NCBI GenBank assembly: GCA_019638775.1
Contig: JAHBTD010000001.1
Coordinates: 806,001-870,000 of the forward strand
DNA: 64,000 nucleotides
From: Fimbriimonadaceae bacterium
GTDB taxonomy: Bacteria > Armatimonadota > Fimbriimonadia > Fimbriimonadales > Fimbriimonadaceae
Direction of reading: 5' to 3'
Part shown: in pieces, positions 62,604 to 64,000 of the stretch
Position numbering within the stretch: the first letter of the stretch is position 1
How the letters are laid out: each line of letters begins with the position of its first letter
The notes under the pieces: generated by a model
Told to the model about the DNA's origin: nothing
Database searches by the model: none
What the model saw: the letters and a program-made list of their open reading frames with translations, nothing else
Program-made: the position numbers and the translations under genes

Positions 62604-63313
62604 AGCCCATCATCGGAATCACTGTCGATTGCCGGTACAAACCCGAAGACGCTCGCACTCACGGCGACTTTAAGCAGAACTGGAACTATCCAGAGATGAT
62701 CGCCGAGGCGGGCGGTGTCCCTTTTGTGATTCCCCCGATGGCGGACATGAACGAGGTCGCGCAAATCATCGACGGTTGGATGATCCCCGGTGGTGACGAT
62801 ATGAACGCCAGTCGGTTTGGCGAGGAGAACCACCCTAAGGTTGTGCTCCAAGACCCGAAGCGATATGACGCCGAAGCCGCGCTTTGGGAGGCCGTCCCTT
62901 CGGAGATGCCAGTGCTCGGGATCTGCTATGGATGTCAATTCCTGAATGTCGTTCGGGGCGGGACGCTGATACAGCACTTGCCCGACGTCGTCCATCACGA
63001 AAATCACTCGGGTGGGACGCTTGAAACGATCTCTTTGAAGGTGGGCTCCAAGACGGCTCAAGCTGTCGGCACAACGACCCCGAAGGGCAAGAGCTACCAC
63101 CATCAAGCCGTTGGCAGACTTGGCGAGGGTCTTGCCGTTTCGGGCTGTCACGAAGATGGAACGATTGAGGCGTTTGAAGCCACAGATCGGCCTTGGCTGA
63201 TCGCGGTGCAATGGCACCCTGAGCGAACCCCAGACGATGCGGAGACGAAGCATCTGTTCCGCGCTTTTGTGGAAGCGGCTATGGCTTATAAGACAGGCAA
63301 GGGGTCGGCATGA
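62600..63313 (+). CDS. Peptidase C26 / gamma-glutamyl hydrolase-like glutamine amidotransferase
   Basis: 237 residues. Class I glutamine amidotransferase-like fold of the C26 (PuuD-like) type. GWMIPGGDDMNASRFGEENHPKV (second strand), LGICYGCQFLNVVRGGTLIQHLPDV with catalytic Cys in GICYGCQ, SYHHQAVGRLGEGLAVSG, and QWHPERTPDD with catalytic His and Glu. Such enzymes hydrolyse gamma-glutamyl or gamma-glutamyl-GABA compounds. ATG overlaps the E2 stop by 4 bases, so a functional link with the E2 is likely but of unknown nature. Confidence 0.88.
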   Translation: MKPIIGITVDCRYKPEDARTHGDFKQNWNYPEMIAEAGGVPFVIPPMADMNEVAQIIDGWMIPGGDDMNASRFGEENHPKVVLQDPKRYDAEAALWEAVPSEMPVLGICYGCQFLNVVRGGTLIQHLPDVVHHENHSGGTLETISLKVGSKTAQAVGTTTPKGKSYHHQAVGRLGEGLAVSGCHEDGTIEAFEATDRPWLIAVQWHPERTPDDAETKHLFRAFVEAAMAYKTGKGSA

Positions 63314-63744
63314 AGAGGATTGTCAACGAAGTGGAGATGGAGCTTGCCGAAGGCGCGAACATGACCGTCTCTCAAGCCACTGACCGATTGCTCGTCAAGA
63401 CACCCGAAGGCACATTTTCAGCGCTCGCTTCGACGGTTGGCGATACGACATACGTGTCTTATAAGGGCCGCCAGTACAAGGTCGAGAAAGCCACGCGAAG
63501 CCGTGCGCTGAAGAGCGCTGGCAACGGAGAGACACATGCACCGATGCCTGGGCTCATCGTCGAGGTCTTCGTTCAGGCAGGGCAGAGCGTGGTGAAAGGG
63601 GACAAACTGGTCGTGCTTGAGGCGATGAAGACGCAACAGACGTTCACGGCGGCTTTTGACGGCACCGTGTCTGAAGCTCCCGTTGGAGCGGGGGAACAGG
63701 TCGTCGAGGGCCAGCTTCTGGTCAAAGTCGAAGTGCCTTCATAA
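63310..63744 (+). CDS. Biotin/lipoyl carrier domain protein (BCCP-like)
   Basis: 144 residues. The C-terminal ~75 residues form a biotinyl/lipoyl domain: HAPMPGLIVEVFVQAGQSVVKGDKLVVLEAMKTQQTFTAAFDGTV, with Lys in EAMKTQ (biotin motif EAMKM with Met to Thr). The N-terminal half (ELAEGANMTVSQATDRLLVKTPEGTFSALAST) is a smaller beta domain. It resembles the biotin-carrier subunits of acyl-CoA or oxaloacetate carboxylases. It overlaps the C26 gene by 4 bases; no biotin carboxylase is encoded here. Confidence 0.85.
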   Translation: MKRIVNEVEMELAEGANMTVSQATDRLLVKTPEGTFSALASTVGDTTYVSYKGRQYKVEKATRSRALKSAGNGETHAPMPGLIVEVFVQAGQSVVKGDKLVVLEAMKTQQTFTAAFDGTVSEAPVGAGEQVVEGQLLVKVEVPS

Positions 63745-63825
63745 TTTACTGTCCGCCTGCTGTTGCGCCCGTAAGCATCTTACTATGCATCAAATGGAAT
63801 ATCAATGACCGTATTAAGGAGCAAA

Positions 63826-64000
63826 GTGTTCGTACCCTTAGATGTTGTGACTTTTTGTATACAGCTCTATCTTTGGCTCTATGTAAGCAGGGAATATGAA
63901 ATTGATGTATCGCTGTATTGCACTGCAATACTTTTCGTAGGATTCTTTGTGCTTATCAATAGCGTGTTGCGAGACTACTCACAATTATTGAGGTTTTTAT
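63826..64000 (+). CDS. Membrane protein, partial (runs off right edge)
   Basis: At least 58 codons with no stop before the window ends. GTG 63826 is chosen because AAGGAG lies four bases upstream; ATG 63805 is in frame. Two hydrophobic stretches are visible: FVPLDVVTFCIQLYLWLYV and SLYCTAILFVGFFVLINSVL, separated by a short polar loop (SREYEIDV). The start of the gene is markedly AT-rich against the ~60% GC operon before it, a hint of foreign origin. No family recognised. Confidence 0.6.
   Translation, partial: MFVPLDVVTFCIQLYLWLYVSREYEIDVSLYCTAILFVGFFVLINSVLRDYSQLLRFL

Overview
The window (about 57-60% GC by eye) looks like a chromosome segment of an Armatimonadota bacterium, most like the Fimbriimonadales. 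This is inferred from gene content, not from any search: PEP-CTERM proteins, a type II secretion-like pseudopilin, a DUF1800/DUF1501 pair, secreted S41/Tricorn peptidases, a large zinc metalloprotease and an unusually arranged ribosomal-protein cluster. No rRNA, tRNA, CRISPR array, prophage or classical insertion sequence was seen.

Layout. 1-7.4 kb: a truncated CocE-type hydrolase, a saccharopine dehydrogenase-like enzyme followed by a small AT-rich gene bracketed by a 62-bp direct repeat, a THUMP-like methyltransferase carrying in-frame palindromes, a GH26-like protein, and a REP-associated tyrosine transposase with its hairpin repeats. 7.5-18.6 kb: ribosomal protein/transcription/secretion genes, all on the minus strand, in two blocks. 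rpsN-rpsH-rplF-rplR-rpsE-rpmD-rplO-secY-adk-map is driven by a promoter just upstream of rpsN. infA-rpmJ-rpsM-rpsK-rpoA-rplQ-truA-rplM-rpsI has its own promoters. The blocks are separated by one oppositely oriented membrane gene, and rpsD is absent. 18.6-24.6 kb: a large heptanucleotide array, a lipoprotein, fliS and a fliT-like gene, a PEP-CTERM protein, and prfB with a programmed +1 frameshift. 24.6-36.3 kb: accessory enzymes (PhyH dioxygenase, endo/exonuclease/phosphatase, BNR protein, DoxX, VOC protein, lyase-like protein, metalloprotease, nitroreductase) separated by repeat islands built from heptamers, REP hairpins and other short repeats. 36.3-47 kb: a PEP-CTERM protein, DUF1800/DUF1501, a GAF protein, nadA with a structured leader that I interpret as an NAD+-I (nadA-motif) riboswitch, a pseudopilin, dxs and a response regulator. 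47-64 kb: an HTTM membrane protein with a partner, a TPR protein, an HD protein, an AraC regulator, an S41 peptidase, class I aldolase, a Tudor-like membrane protein, a Tricorn protease, an E2 acyltransferase/C26 hydrolase/biotinyl-carrier operon, and an AT-rich membrane gene running off the right edge.

Most notable points: (1) the nadA leader matches the NAD+-I riboswitch core, a class I recall only from Acidobacteria; (2) an AT-rich single-gene cassette sits at the 3' end of the saccharopine dehydrogenase gene between 62-bp repeats that keep coding sense; (3) a transposase sits beside REP hairpins whose stems vary in a compensatory way, with further copies elsewhere in the window; (4) heptanucleotide arrays recur in many gaps; (5) palindromic elements are inserted in frame in two proteins; (6) ribosomal protein L30 carries a long Ala/Lys/Pro tail. 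All function calls come from reading translated sequence and motifs; no database search was possible.
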